64,000 bases of DNA from Pedobacter sp. SL55 (GTDB lineage: Bacteria; Bacteroidota; Bacteroidia; Sphingobacteriales; Sphingobacteriaceae). Every line of letters begins with the position of its first letter. Positions within the stretch are counted from its first letter, which is position 1. The stretch is from the NCBI RefSeq assembly GCF_026625705.1, contig NZ_CP113059.1, forward strand, positions 62,001-126,000, given 5' to 3'. A model generated the notes under the pieces. The model searched no databases. It saw nothing but the letters and a program-made list of their open reading frames with translations, and was not told where the DNA came from. Both the position numbers and the translations under genes were made by a program. This document shows, in pieces, positions 16,422-24,669 of the stretch.

Positions 16422-17552
16422 ATGAGCACACAAACATTTGCAGAAAAAATAGCTAAGGCGCAAGATTTCCTTCCAATTAACGGAACGGATTATATAGAAT
16501 TTTATGTAGGCAACGCTAAACAAGCCGCCCACTATTACAAAACCGCTTTCGGGTTTCAATCTTTAGCTTATGCCGGGCCAGAAACAGGCGTGAGAGATAG
16601 GGCTTCTTACGTTTTGCAACAAGGGAAAATCCGCTTGATATTAACTACTGCTTTAAAATCAGATCATGCTATTGCCGAGCATGTAAAAACGCATGGCGAT
16701 GGTGTAAAAGTATTGGCACTTTGGGTTGATGACGCTTACAGTGCATTTGAAGAAACTACCAAACGTGGTGCTAAACCTTATTTAGAACCTCAAACCTTAA
16801 CCGATGAACATGGAGAAGTTAAAATAAGTGGCATTTACACTTATGGCGAAACCGTACACATGTTCGTAGAACGTAAAAATTATAATGGTGTGTTTATGCC
16901 TGGCTATAAAAAATGGGAAAGCGAGTATAACCCTAATGATGCAGGTTTACTTTACATAGACCATTGTGTGGGCAACGTAGGTTGGAACCGTATGAACGAA
17001 ACGGTAAAATGGTACGAAGATGTGATGGGATTTGTAAATATTCTTTCTTTTGATGACAAACAGATCAATACCGAATACTCTGCCTTAATGAGCAAGGTAA
17101 TGAGTAATGGTAATGGATATTCTAAATTTCCAATTAACGAGCCAGCCGAGGGCATCAAAAAATCGCAGATTGAAGAATATTTAGAGTTTTACGAAGGCGA
17201 AGGCGTACAGCACATTGCCGTTGCCACTAATGATATTGTTAAAACGGTAAGGCAACTAAAAGAAAGGGGCGTAGAGTTTTTAAGCGCACCGCCGCAAGCT
17301 TATTACGAAATGATGCCCGAACGTGTAGGCGAAATTGATGAGGAAATAGCGCTACTTGAAAGCTTAGGAATTTTGGTGGATTGCGATGAAGAAGGTTATT
17401 TGTTACAAATCTTTACCAAACCTGTAGAAGATAGACCTACTTTGTTTTTCGAAATTATACAACGTAAAGGAGCACAAAGTTTTGGTGCCGGTAATTTTAA
17501 AGCTTTATTTGAAAGCTTAGAACGTGAACAAGCATTGAGAGGAAATTTATAA
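16422..17552 (+). CDS. hppD: 4-hydroxyphenylpyruvate dioxygenase
   Basis: Iron(II) dioxygenase of 376 residues that converts 4-hydroxyphenylpyruvate to homogentisate. It has the two-repeat vicinal-oxygen-chelate fold; the iron ligands are His181 (YIDHCVGNV), His264 (VQHIAVAT) and Glu344 (LFFEIIQRKG). The C-terminal gate helix AGNFKALFESLEREQALRGNL is typical. The start is the ATG at 16422, preceded by an A-rich tract; in-frame codons further upstream lie in intergenic repeat sequence and were excluded. It follows hmgA on the same strand, so the two are probably cotranscribed. Confidence 0.95.
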   Translation: MSTQTFAEKIAKAQDFLPINGTDYIEFYVGNAKQAAHYYKTAFGFQSLAYAGPETGVRDRASYVLQQGKIRLILTTALKSDHAIAEHVKTHGDGVKVLALWVDDAYSAFEETTKRGAKPYLEPQTLTDEHGEVKISGIYTYGETVHMFVERKNYNGVFMPGYKKWESEYNPNDAGLLYIDHCVGNVGWNRMNETVKWYEDVMGFVNILSFDDKQINTEYSALMSKVMSNGNGYSKFPINEPAEGIKKSQIEEYLEFYEGEGVQHIAVATNDIVKTVRQLKERGVEFLSAPPQAYYEMMPERVGEIDEEIALLESLGILVDCDEEGYLLQIFTKPVEDRPTLFFEIIQRKGAQSFGAGNFKALFESLEREQALRGNL

Positions 17553-17578
17553 CCTTCCCTCTGTTCATTAGAAATTGG

Positions 17579-17647
17579 CTGCCATTCTGAGTTTAGCGAA
17601 TTATCTGTTAACTATCAGTAGATTGCTCGTTCCCCTCAGAATGACAG
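17579..17647. repeat. Inverted-repeat element downstream of hppD
   Basis: The left arm GCCATTCTGAG and right arm CTCAGAATGACAG flank a centre containing TCTGTTAACTATCAGTAGA. A run of T residues follows the right arm, so this may terminate the hmgA-hppD transcript. Confidence 0.5.
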
Positions 17648-17858
17648 TTTTTTTTATTAACAATGACCCAACAAGTAATACAAAACCACAAACACCACAA
17701 TAGTGGATACACAACCACCTCCTAATTTCCAAGCTCCCCAGCCGGCCAATATTGTTCTGAAAAAATTATTCACACGCTAAATTTTAGTTTACTAGAATAA
17801 CCATATTACATGCAAATGGTTTTCAAACTTCCCCAACAAATTGTACAGTAGCCTCAAA

Positions 17859-17875
17859 GTGATATTAAATATCAC
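17859..17875. promoter_or_regulatory. Perfect 17-base palindrome upstream of the YihY gene
   Basis: GTGATATTAAATATCAC is a perfect inverted repeat around a central A. It is 48 bases before the YihY ATG and about 30 bases before the TATTTTTG box, so it is well placed for a dimeric regulator. No such regulator is encoded next to it. Confidence 0.45.
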
Positions 17876-17905
17876 AAAGGCAAACATCCATTAGCTATAT
17901 TTTGT

Positions 17906-17913
17906 TATTTTTG
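17906..17913 (+). promoter_or_regulatory. Candidate -7 box of the YihY gene
   Basis: TATTTTTG matches TAnnTTTG exactly and lies nine bases before the ATG at 17923, implying a very short leader. No clear -33 element was found. Confidence 0.45.
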
Positions 17914-17922
17914 AAATCGCTA

Positions 17923-18843
17923 ATGGAAAAAACGGCAATCATCAAGCAGTCTAAGCTCTTTCATTTTTGTTATCATTTACAAAAAGCATTTGTTTTATAT
18001 CAAAAAAATGATCCTTTGCGCTTAGCTGGTGCCACTGCTTTTTTTGCCAACTTTGCCATCCCTCCTATTTTACTTATCTTAATTAGGCTGTTTGGCTTTT
18101 TTGTAGATAAAAGAATTTTAGCTACTCGTTTATTCGACCGCATTTCTGAGATTTTGATACCGAGCAGCACCAATCAAATTAAAGATACACTGAAGAACAT
18201 TCGTGGTGTAGACCATAATTGGTGGGCAACCGTGTTAACTTTCGTGTTCTTCATTTTTGTAGCTACCACACTATTTAACGTAATTAAAAACTCGGTAGAA
18301 CAGATTTGGAATATTGGCAGAGACGATAAAACAGGTTTTATATTCAGCTTGAAAATAAGAGCTAGATCTATGATTATCATATTATTAGCCGGAATTTTAT
18401 TTTTTGTAGGAATAGTTACAGACAGTATTCAAGCTTTAGTAGGAACTTATTTAAACGATACTGCTCCCAACGTTGCCAAATGGCTGGTTTGGTGCTTAAA
18501 TCAATTAGCATTTACACTTATTGTAATGGTTTGGTTTACCATCTTATTTAGATTTTTAACCAATGCACGGCCAAGTTGGAAAATTGCCATGCAAGGCGGA
18601 TTGCTAACAGCTGTGTTATTCAACATCGGCAAATATATACTACGCATTATGCTGCCATTAAGCAATATAGAGAACATCTATGGTGCCTCTGGCTCTATTA
18701 TATTGGTAATGTTGTTTGTGTTTTATTCTTCCTTAATTTTCTATTTCGGAGCTTGTTTTATCAAAGTAATTAGCGAAAGAAAAAGGAAAGACATACGTCC
18801 AATTAAAGGAGCACATGCTTATGAGCTAAAAGAAATTATTTAA
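17923..18843 (+). CDS. YihY/UPF0761 family inner-membrane protein
   Basis: Polytopic membrane protein of 306 residues with about six transmembrane helices, matching the YihY/virulence factor BrkB family. Supporting segments are GATAFFANFAIPPILLILI near the N-terminus and GASGSIILVMLFVFYSSLIFYFGACFIKV near the C-terminus. The earlier reports of RNase BN activity for this family were attributed to another protein; its real function is unresolved. The ATG at 17923 is preferred over a TTG seven codons upstream. Its last four bases overlap the end of the convergent porin-like gene. Confidence 0.85.
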   Translation: MEKTAIIKQSKLFHFCYHLQKAFVLYQKNDPLRLAGATAFFANFAIPPILLILIRLFGFFVDKRILATRLFDRISEILIPSSTNQIKDTLKNIRGVDHNWWATVLTFVFFIFVATTLFNVIKNSVEQIWNIGRDDKTGFIFSLKIRARSMIIILLAGILFFVGIVTDSIQALVGTYLNDTAPNVAKWLVWCLNQLAFTLIVMVWFTILFRFLTNARPSWKIAMQGGLLTAVLFNIGKYILRIMLPLSNIENIYGASGSIILVMLFVFYSSLIFYFGACFIKVISERKRKDIRPIKGAHAYELKEII

Positions 18844-19427
18844 AAAAGTTTTAAGCCCAAACCTAGGGTAAACATATTTAGTTTTGTATCTGGATAGCCA
18901 GCATCATTTAATTTAGACAAGCCCATTTCGTAGCGCAAATCTACACTTAATTTGCCTACATCTAGGCCTGTACCAAATTGCCAAGCAATAGCCTGATTTT
19001 TAAATTTGCCGTCGAATATATTTGATGCGGCATCTTCAAAACTTTGTTCCTCATTTAAAATAAACGACACTACAGGACCAGTATTTAATCTAAAGCCAAC
19101 ACCTTTTGCTCCAATCTTTGTTCCTAATAATACAGGAACATCAACGCTAGTAAAGTTTACCTCGTTTTCTAAACCACTACTGTTCTTTAACGTCGTATTT
19201 TTACCCGAAATATAAACCTCGGGCTGTAAGTGAATACCCGCAGCGCCAATGCGTGTCCACAAACCACCGTAATAACCTGCCTTGTTATCACTGGCAAAAG
19301 TGCTTTCGGTACTAAACTTACTCAGATTAAAACCTCCTTTAATACCAAACTGAAATGTGGGAAGCGCCTGGCCAAACCCCAAAAGCGAAGTATACATTAG
19401 GCTAGCTAATAATAATATTTTTTTCAT
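18840..19427 (-). CDS. Outer-membrane beta-barrel protein (PorT-like)
   Basis: Exported protein of 195 residues with a signal peptide (residues 1-19, ending GFGQA) and alternating hydrophobic strands typical of the small PorT/OmpW-like barrels of Bacteroidota: FGIKGGFNLSKFS, GYYGGLWTRIG, HLQPEVYIS, FTSVDVPVLLGTK, GFRLNTGPVVSF, WQFGTGLDVGKLSVDLRYEMG and LNMFTLGLGLKLF. The C-terminal phenylalanine fits outer-membrane insertion. Its substrate or partner is unknown. It converges with the YihY gene. Confidence 0.85.
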   Translation of the reverse strand: MKKILLLASLMYTSLLGFGQALPTFQFGIKGGFNLSKFSTESTFASDNKAGYYGGLWTRIGAAGIHLQPEVYISGKNTTLKNSSGLENEVNFTSVDVPVLLGTKIGAKGVGFRLNTGPVVSFILNEEQSFEDAASNIFDGKFKNQAIAWQFGTGLDVGKLSVDLRYEMGLSKLNDAGYPDTKLNMFTLGLGLKLF

Positions 19428-19526
19428 TTTTTAAATTTTACTTAATACTGAAGCTGTAACGCCCAAAAATACTCCTTTTAGGAATACAAAAACCCAAAAT
19501 AAATCCTAACTAATCATTTAATACAA

Positions 19527-19802
19527 TTAAGCTTGAGCATTAATTTTTTCAAATCCCTGCATCTCAAAAACAGCCAATTGATGTGAAGAATTGAAATGCA
19601 AAGTGCCAAAGAAGTTGAAAATTCCATCGTCGTTTCTACCTTCTATGCAAACCGACTCTTTTAAAACATCATTTTTAGGATTACGCTTGCTAGCAAAAAG
19701 CATTTCTTCATCCTGTATCATTATGTTTTTTGCCTCAATTGCGAAATCATTTAAGAGGGCCAAAAATGCCTTTCCATTTAGTAATAGTTCTTTAATATTC
19801 AT
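19527..19802 (-). CDS. Hypothetical protein
   Basis: Short protein of 91 residues, not recognised. It has no signal peptide or membrane segment. The sequence is mixed alpha/beta, with a helical start (IKELLLNGKAFLALLNDFAIEAKNIMI) and a strand-like second half (GIFNFFGTLHFNSSHQLAVFEMQGFEK). Codon use looks like its neighbours. It stands alone between two other minus-strand genes. Translation of a spurious ORF on the opposite strand was rejected because this frame has the more protein-like composition. Confidence 0.55.
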   Translation of the reverse strand: MNIKELLLNGKAFLALLNDFAIEAKNIMIQDEEMLFASKRNPKNDVLKESVCIEGRNDDGIFNFFGTLHFNSSHQLAVFEMQGFEKINAQA

Positions 19803-19992
19803 AACCCAAAAATTTAAAATGAAGATTGATTTGTATACTAAACAAAAAGTAAGCTAGATAGTTCTTATCATTTAAAAAAACTATGGCTAACAAATTCATT
19901 ATCTAGCAAATAAACAAACCAGCCCCCTTATTCACCCTCTTGAAATGAATTAAATAGCTTTAAAGAAATGTTGAACTTTTAAGTACAACTCA

Positions 19993-20499
19993 TTATAAAT
20001 TAACATAGAAAATATTTGGTACGTAGGCGGCAACCGCTCCCGTTTCTGCTTGGGCTTCTACATCATTTACCAATAATTTAACTACTTTATATTTTTCATC
20101 TGTTTGTAGTTCAACATCTAGTTTCAATGGGTTGTTGCTACCTAATTTAAGGTAAAAGCTACGATTGTTCGTCACAACGTTCTTTAAGATATCGGTGGTA
20201 TGTAATTGATAGTAACTGAACTTATCGCTTCCGTAAGAAAATGACGGCCGAACGAAAAAATTTAACTGTTTTAACGAACCTCCACTTTCTTGATAGTAGA
20301 GTTGAATGTTGCTGTTTGTAAAATATCCATTTGTTGCAGGGTTTAGCATATCTGCACCCGCTGCATTTTTTACCACCAATACAACTGTGGGTTCTGTAAT
20401 AGGAGAGCAGGCACACAATCCATCGTTAACATCAAGTTTTTTGCAACCCAAATTGGCCAAAAATACAATTGCTAATACGGCTAAAAATTTTTTCATCAT
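19993..20499 (-). CDS. Putative lipoprotein
   Basis: Exported protein of 168 residues with a lipobox LANLGC, so the mature chain would start at Cys19 and be anchored in a membrane. The rest is not recognised. It contains further cysteines (CACS), and beta-rich segments such as NIQLYYQESGGSLKQLNFFVRPSFSYG and LKLDVELQTDEKYKVVKLLVNDVEAQ, suggesting an immunoglobulin-like or carbohydrate-binding beta-sandwich. Two ATG codons lie in tandem at the start. Confidence 0.65.
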   Translation of the reverse strand: MMKKFLAVLAIVFLANLGCKKLDVNDGLCACSPITEPTVVLVVKNAAGADMLNPATNGYFTNSNIQLYYQESGGSLKQLNFFVRPSFSYGSDKFSYYQLHTTDILKNVVTNNRSFYLKLGSNNPLKLDVELQTDEKYKVVKLLVNDVEAQAETGAVAAYVPNIFYVNL

Positions 20500-20563
20500 G
20501 GTTTTATTAAAATTTACAGAATAGTGGTTTTAAACTGTACGGTGGTTTTTCCCAATTTGCTAC

Positions 20564-20591
20564 AAAAGCCGGCTTTATTTTCGGCTTTTTT
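20564..20591 (+). terminator. Terminator-like hairpin
   Basis: AAAAGCCG pairs with CGGCTTTT around a ten-base loop and is followed by T residues, so it would act on plus-strand transcripts. No plus-strand gene is seen upstream, so it may act on antisense or repeat-derived RNA. Confidence 0.45.
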
Positions 20592-20612
20592 ACCGAAGTG
20601 TACTGTAGCCCA

Positions 20613-20921
20613 GATCAGTTTACTTCTCTGCGTTCTTTGCACATACTTTAAATCCTTTGCGGTTTATTCTTCAATACAAAGAACAATTAGAAAACCGCAA
20701 AGCACGCTAAGTTTTATTGCACAGTTGGTTTTTGAACCACTTAAGAAATCTCAGCACAATTAAGTTCGGATCAGTTTACTTGGCCTTCTTTGCTAGTGCT
20801 TTTAAATCCTTTGCGGTTAGTTCTTCAACGCAAAGAACAATTAGAAAACCACAAAGCACGCTAAGTTTTATTGCACAGTTGGTTTGAACAACCTTAAAAA
20901 CTTTAGCACATTTAAGTTCCG
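20613..20921. repeat. Tandem duplication, two units of 156 bases
   Basis: The unit starting GATCAGTTTACTT at 20613 recurs at 20769. Both contain TTTAAATCCTTTGCGGTT, then AAAGAACAATTAGAAAACC, then CACGCTAAGTTTTATTGC. The units differ at scattered positions, so the duplication is not recent. Each carries the short interspersed motif CAAAGAACAATTAG...CAAAGCACGC seen in other intergenic gaps. It is non-coding. Confidence 0.8.
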
Positions 20922-20983
20922 ATTAAAAAACACAAAATTTGTGTAACGAAATAGCTTTTTTGCTATCTTATTATCGAAACTAA

Positions 20984-21901
20984 ATGACAGATATGTTAAG
21001 CGTAAAGAATATTGTAAAGCAGTATGCTACGCACCGTGCCTTAGATAATGTGAGTTTGGAAGTAGAGAAAGGCAAAATCTTCGGGCTTTTGGGTCCAAAC
21101 GGTGCTGGTAAAACCTCCCTCATTAGAATTATTACCCAAATTACCGCTCCAGATAGTGGCGAAGTATTTTTTAACGGCGAACGCCTAAACACCAAGCACA
21201 TTTCGCAAATTGGTTATCTGCCCGAAGAGCGTGGTCTCTACAAAAAAATGGAAATTGGCGAGCAAGTGCTTTATCTTTCTAAACTAAAAGGACTGAACAG
21301 TGCCGAAGCTACCAAACGAATTAGGTATTGGTTCGAGAAGCTAGAAATGAAAGACTGGTGGAGCAAAAAAGTGGAAGATTTGAGTAAGGGCATGCAACAA
21401 AAAGTGCAGTTTGTGGCTACCGTTTTGCACCAACCCGAACTGATCATTCTAGACGAACCTTTCTCTGGCTTCGACCCAGTAAATGCAGATATCATCAAGA
21501 ACGAAATCCTAGAATTGAACAAACAGGGAGCAACTTTTATCTTCTCCACACACCGCATGGAAAGCGTAGAAGAACTGTGCGACAACATTGCATTAATCAA
21601 CAAATCGCATAAAATATTAGATGGTACCGTTGACGAGATTAAAGCAAGCTACCGCAGCAATACCTATTGGGTAGAATACGAAGGCGACTACCCTATTGCT
21701 AACAACGATATTTACGAGGTTTTACAAACTGAAACCGTTAAAGCGAATACGTTGGTTAAACTACAACTGAAAGAAAACCGCACAGCCAACGAAGCTTTAT
21801 CACTTCTTTTGCCGCACGTAAACATCCACCGATTGGATGAAGTGATACCAACAATGAACGATATTTTTATTGAAAAAGTGAAAGGACAAAACCATGAATA
21901 A
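20984..21901 (+). CDS. ABC transporter ATP-binding protein (NatA-like)
   Basis: Nucleotide-binding subunit of 305 residues. The Walker A motif is GPNGAGKTS (residues 39-47), the signature is LSKGMQQK, and the Walker B stretch is LIILDEPFSGFDP; the H-loop histidine lies in IFSTHRMESVEEL. The C-terminal 80 residues (DGTVDEIKASYRS onward) form the extra domain usual in NatA-type exporters. With the overlapping permease it would form an ABC-2 exporter, possibly for Na+, drugs or lipids; the substrate is not decided by sequence. Stop and start overlap by eight bases with the permease gene. Confidence 0.9.
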   Translation: MTDMLSVKNIVKQYATHRALDNVSLEVEKGKIFGLLGPNGAGKTSLIRIITQITAPDSGEVFFNGERLNTKHISQIGYLPEERGLYKKMEIGEQVLYLSKLKGLNSAEATKRIRYWFEKLEMKDWWSKKVEDLSKGMQQKVQFVATVLHQPELIILDEPFSGFDPVNADIIKNEILELNKQGATFIFSTHRMESVEELCDNIALINKSHKILDGTVDEIKASYRSNTYWVEYEGDYPIANNDIYEVLQTETVKANTLVKLQLKENRTANEALSLLLPHVNIHRLDEVIPTMNDIFIEKVKGQNHE

Positions 21902-23231
21902 GATTTTACTTATTATCCAGAGAGAATATTTTTCGAGAGTAAAAAAGAAATCGTTCATTGTGATGACTTTCTTAACGCCCTTATTAATTGCTGGTGTATA
22001 TGCCATTATTGGTTATTTTACCTACAAAGGAATTAAAGATACGCATGACAGTGTAGCGGTAGTAAACACCAATAAAACGCTAACCGAAAAACTACAAACA
22101 GATAAAAATATCGAATACACCTACATTGATAAAAGCTTAGATGAAGCGAAGAAAAGTATTGGCAAAGCAGATTACGATTACATTTTATACCTGCCCGAGT
22201 TTACTTTAGATGCGCCAAAAGGCATAGAATTGTTTGGCACCAAACAAGCGGGTATGTCGTTAAACAAGCGTGTTTCTAGCGATATTGAAGAACTGATTAA
22301 AACACAAAAGTTAAAGGAAAGCGGCATTTCGCAGAGCGATTTAGATAAACTAAAAACTGAAGTAGATATTTCTACCAAGAAAATTGCCGACACAGGTGCA
22401 GAAGAAGAGTCGAGCGCTGGTGCGAGTACCTTTATTGCATTTACTGCCGGTGTATTGATGTTCATGTTCATCATGATGTACGGCATACAGGTAATGCGTG
22501 GCGTAATCGAAGAAAAAACCAGCCGTATCATCGAGGTCATGATCTCGTCGGTAAAACCTTTTCAATTAATGATGGGCAAGATTGTAGGTATTGCCCTAGT
22601 TGGTTTAACCCAATTTATGCTTTGGATTGTGCTTACCTTGGCCATCAGTACCGCAGCCGTAAGTCTGTTTGTAGATAAAGATGATGTGAAAGAAATTGCA
22701 GCTGCACAAGCGCAAAACCAGGTAACAAGCAGCAGCCCACAAATGGCCGCAGCAAGCACACAAGCTGGGCCAATTGGCGATATCCAAAAAAGTTTAGCTG
22801 GCCTAGATGTTGGCAAAATTGTAACGGTATTTATCTTCTTCTTTTTGGGCGGATATTTATTCTACAGTGCTTTATACGCAGCCATTGGCTCTGCCGTAGA
22901 TAGCGAAACAGAAACCCAGCAATTTATGATGCCGGTAATGCTACCTTTGCTGTTAGGCTACGCTTTATCGCTCAGCGTGGTCACTAACGATCCTTACGGC
23001 AGTACCGCTTTCTGGTTATCAATGATCCCTTTTACTTCTCCTATTGCCATGGTGGTTCGTATGCCTTATGGCGTGCCAACTTGGGAATTGGCTTTATCAA
23101 TGGCTATTCTCGTTGCCGGATTTTTGCTTACCGTTTGGGTTGCCGGCCGCATTTACCGCGTTGGTATTTTAATGTATGGCAAGAAAACTACTTTCAAAGA
23201 AATGTTTAAGTGGTTTACTTATAAGAATTAG
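21894..23231 (+). CDS. ABC-2 type transporter permease (NatB-like)
   Basis: Membrane subunit of 445 residues forming the channel of the exporter with the upstream ATPase. Its organisation is that of NatB/ABC-2 permeases: one N-terminal helix (KSFIVMTFLTPLLIAGVYAIIGYF), a roughly 130-residue extracytoplasmic domain, then five helices beginning at FIAFTAGVLMFMFIMMYGIQVMRGVIEEKTSRIIEVMISSV. The EEKTSRIIEVMISSVKP motif is diagnostic. A low-complexity insertion of about 45 residues rich in Ala, Gln and Ser (residues 265-305) lies between helices. Its start overlaps the ATPase gene. Confidence 0.9.
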   Translation: MNKILLIIQREYFSRVKKKSFIVMTFLTPLLIAGVYAIIGYFTYKGIKDTHDSVAVVNTNKTLTEKLQTDKNIEYTYIDKSLDEAKKSIGKADYDYILYLPEFTLDAPKGIELFGTKQAGMSLNKRVSSDIEELIKTQKLKESGISQSDLDKLKTEVDISTKKIADTGAEEESSAGASTFIAFTAGVLMFMFIMMYGIQVMRGVIEEKTSRIIEVMISSVKPFQLMMGKIVGIALVGLTQFMLWIVLTLAISTAAVSLFVDKDDVKEIAAAQAQNQVTSSSPQMAAASTQAGPIGDIQKSLAGLDVGKIVTVFIFFFLGGYLFYSALYAAIGSAVDSETETQQFMMPVMLPLLLGYALSLSVVTNDPYGSTAFWLSMIPFTSPIAMVVRMPYGVPTWELALSMAILVAGFLLTVWVAGRIYRVGILMYGKKTTFKEMFKWFTYKN

Positions 23232-23257
23232 AGTAAAAGGAGCAAGGAACAAGGAGC

Positions 23258-23295
23258 AAAGAATAAAGAATAAAGAATAAAGAATAAAGAATAAG
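23258..23295 (+). repeat. Seven-base microsatellite, five units
   Basis: AAAGAAT is repeated about five times shortly after the permease stop codon. It is preceded by related GGAGCAA and GGAACAA units. A shorter relative lies at 28295-28325. It is non-coding. Confidence 0.7.
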
Positions 23296-23316
23296 CAGCA
23301 AATGGCAACTTGCTTC

Positions 23317-23351
23317 AAGACTTACGAAGTATTAAATACTTTGTAAGTCTT
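23317..23351. terminator. Long inverted repeat, probable terminator
   Basis: AAGACTTAC, then AAGTATT, pairs with AATACTT, then GTAAGTCTT, with a single G/T exception and a short central A. It lies about 90 bases after the ABC permease stop and could terminate that operon. Confidence 0.6.
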
Positions 23352-23368
23352 ATTTATCGCATACCATC

Positions 23369-23472
23369 TTTTTGAAAAGCAACTCCATTGCTACTATCTT
23401 CCTTCTGTCCTGCCAAGCGCTCATACTGCACAGGCCTTAGCCACAAGGCCGGTATCCGCTTTTGTCAGGTTT
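23369..23472 (-). repeat. Structured intergenic repeat, family 1, copy 4
   Basis: On the minus strand the copy begins AAACCTGACAAAAGCGGATAC, continues with a stem GGCCTT (23450-23445) pairing with AAGGCC (23438-23433), then GGCAGGAC, and ends with TTGCTTTTCAAA (about 23381-23370). The conserved flanks are those of the other copies, but the stem sequence is entirely different. Confidence 0.75.
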
Positions 23473-23549
23473 ATTTAACAAAGGCTTTTGCATAACATTA
23501 AAATTTCTTTGCAATTATCAATGTTTCAGCAAATCAATCTTCAGTGGTC

Positions 23550-23993
23550 ATGAATTTAGGCGAATATGTAAAAAAGAGAAACGGTGTTCCAATAGGACAT
23601 TCAAAATCACTTAGCAATAACCTTTATCGCTCACTTGGTGCTAAAAACTTTGCTACATTTTGGACTTTCTGGAACCCAATTTTCGGATATTATTTAGGAG
23701 CAAAAGTGTTTAAGCCGCTCAAAAAAACATTGCCAATCGGCATTGCACTCATATTCACTTTCATTTTCTGCGGGCTGATACATGATTTAGCTACCACTTT
23801 GGCTAGAGGTAAGCTCTCATTATTCTTCGCTGTTTGGTTCTTCATAATGGGAACTGTAGTGGCCATTACCAAAAAACTAACCTACGATTTATCAGATCAA
23901 AAATGGATAACGAGAACACTAACAAACTTATTTATTATCACAATTTGTTTGCTTAGCACCATTTATTTAAACACTATCTTAGGCTTTTATTAA
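23550..23993 (+). CDS. Small membrane protein, MBOAT-like
   Basis: Protein of 147 residues with about four transmembrane helices. The segment FWTFWNPIFGYYLG and the following FIFCGLIHDLA resemble the core of membrane-bound O-acyltransferases (MBOAT), where the tryptophan-rich block and a downstream histidine are conserved, but the protein is much shorter than the usual 400-500 residues. It may be a minimal family member or a membrane protein with a chance resemblance. The ATG at 23550 is preferred to the GTG two codons before. It ends six bases before the OsmC gene, so the two are probably one unit. Confidence 0.5.
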   Translation: MNLGEYVKKRNGVPIGHSKSLSNNLYRSLGAKNFATFWTFWNPIFGYYLGAKVFKPLKKTLPIGIALIFTFIFCGLIHDLATTLARGKLSLFFAVWFFIMGTVVAITKKLTYDLSDQKWITRTLTNLFIITICLLSTIYLNTILGFY

Positions 23994-23999
23994 AATGAG

Positions 24000-24476
24000 A
24001 TGCCATTAAAACACTTGTTCAAAGCCATGCTAAATTGGCAAAGCAACAAAAACGCGGAGAAAAGATATACTAAAAACCACACCCTTAGCTTTGAAGGTAA
24101 ATCTGATTTGCAGGTATCAGCAGCCAAAGCTTTTAAAGGCGATCCAAGTTTGCACAACCCCGAAGATTTACTTTTAAGCAGCTTAATTTCTTGCCACATG
24201 ATGTCGTTTCTTTATGTTTGTAGCTTACATCAAATCAATGTAATAGCTTATACAGACAATGCTATTGGCACTTTAGAAACCGACGAAAAAGGAAGTGGAA
24301 GATTTGTAGAAGTTCACTTACATCCAGTAGTTACCATTGATAATCCAGAGCAAATAGAACTAGTAAACGCTTTACACCAAAAAGCAAACGAACTATGCTT
24401 TATTGCAAACTCTTGTAACTTTAAAGTATTACATACTGCTACCTGCAACGTTGGTAAAAATTTAACTCGCTCTTAG
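24000..24476 (+). CDS. OsmC family protein
   Basis: OsmC/Ohr-fold protein of up to 158 residues, predicted to reduce organic hydroperoxides through two conserved cysteines. These lie in LLSSLISCHMMSFL (near residue 65) and NELCFIANSC (near 140). The first nine codons (MPLKHLFKA) are not typical of the family, so the true start may be the ATG at 24027 (MLNWQSNKNAEKRY). It follows the MBOAT-like gene by six bases. Confidence 0.82.
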   Translation: MPLKHLFKAMLNWQSNKNAEKRYTKNHTLSFEGKSDLQVSAAKAFKGDPSLHNPEDLLLSSLISCHMMSFLYVCSLHQINVIAYTDNAIGTLETDEKGSGRFVEVHLHPVVTIDNPEQIELVNALHQKANELCFIANSCNFKVLHTATCNVGKNLTRS

Positions 24477-24499
24477 TGATGGGCAATTTGGAAGAGCAT

Positions 24500-24632
24500 G
24501 CGTGTGCTGGCCGTCATTTCTAACGCAGAGAGAAATCTAGCGAATTGTCAACATCATTACAATCAAGCTTTACAAATTACTATTTGCTAGATTTCTCCTC
24601 AAACCTCGTTCTAAAGGACGGGGATAATCGCA
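24500..24632. repeat. Inverted-repeat intergenic element before ppx
   Basis: GAGAAATCTAGC and GCTAGATTTCTC face each other across about 60 bases. This is the same AGATTTCTC palindrome family seen after phhA. A TACCTTTA box just downstream could be the ppx promoter. Confidence 0.5.
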
Positions 24633-24669
24633 TAAGCTTTTTGCTACCTTTACTTCAAAGTTAAACTCA

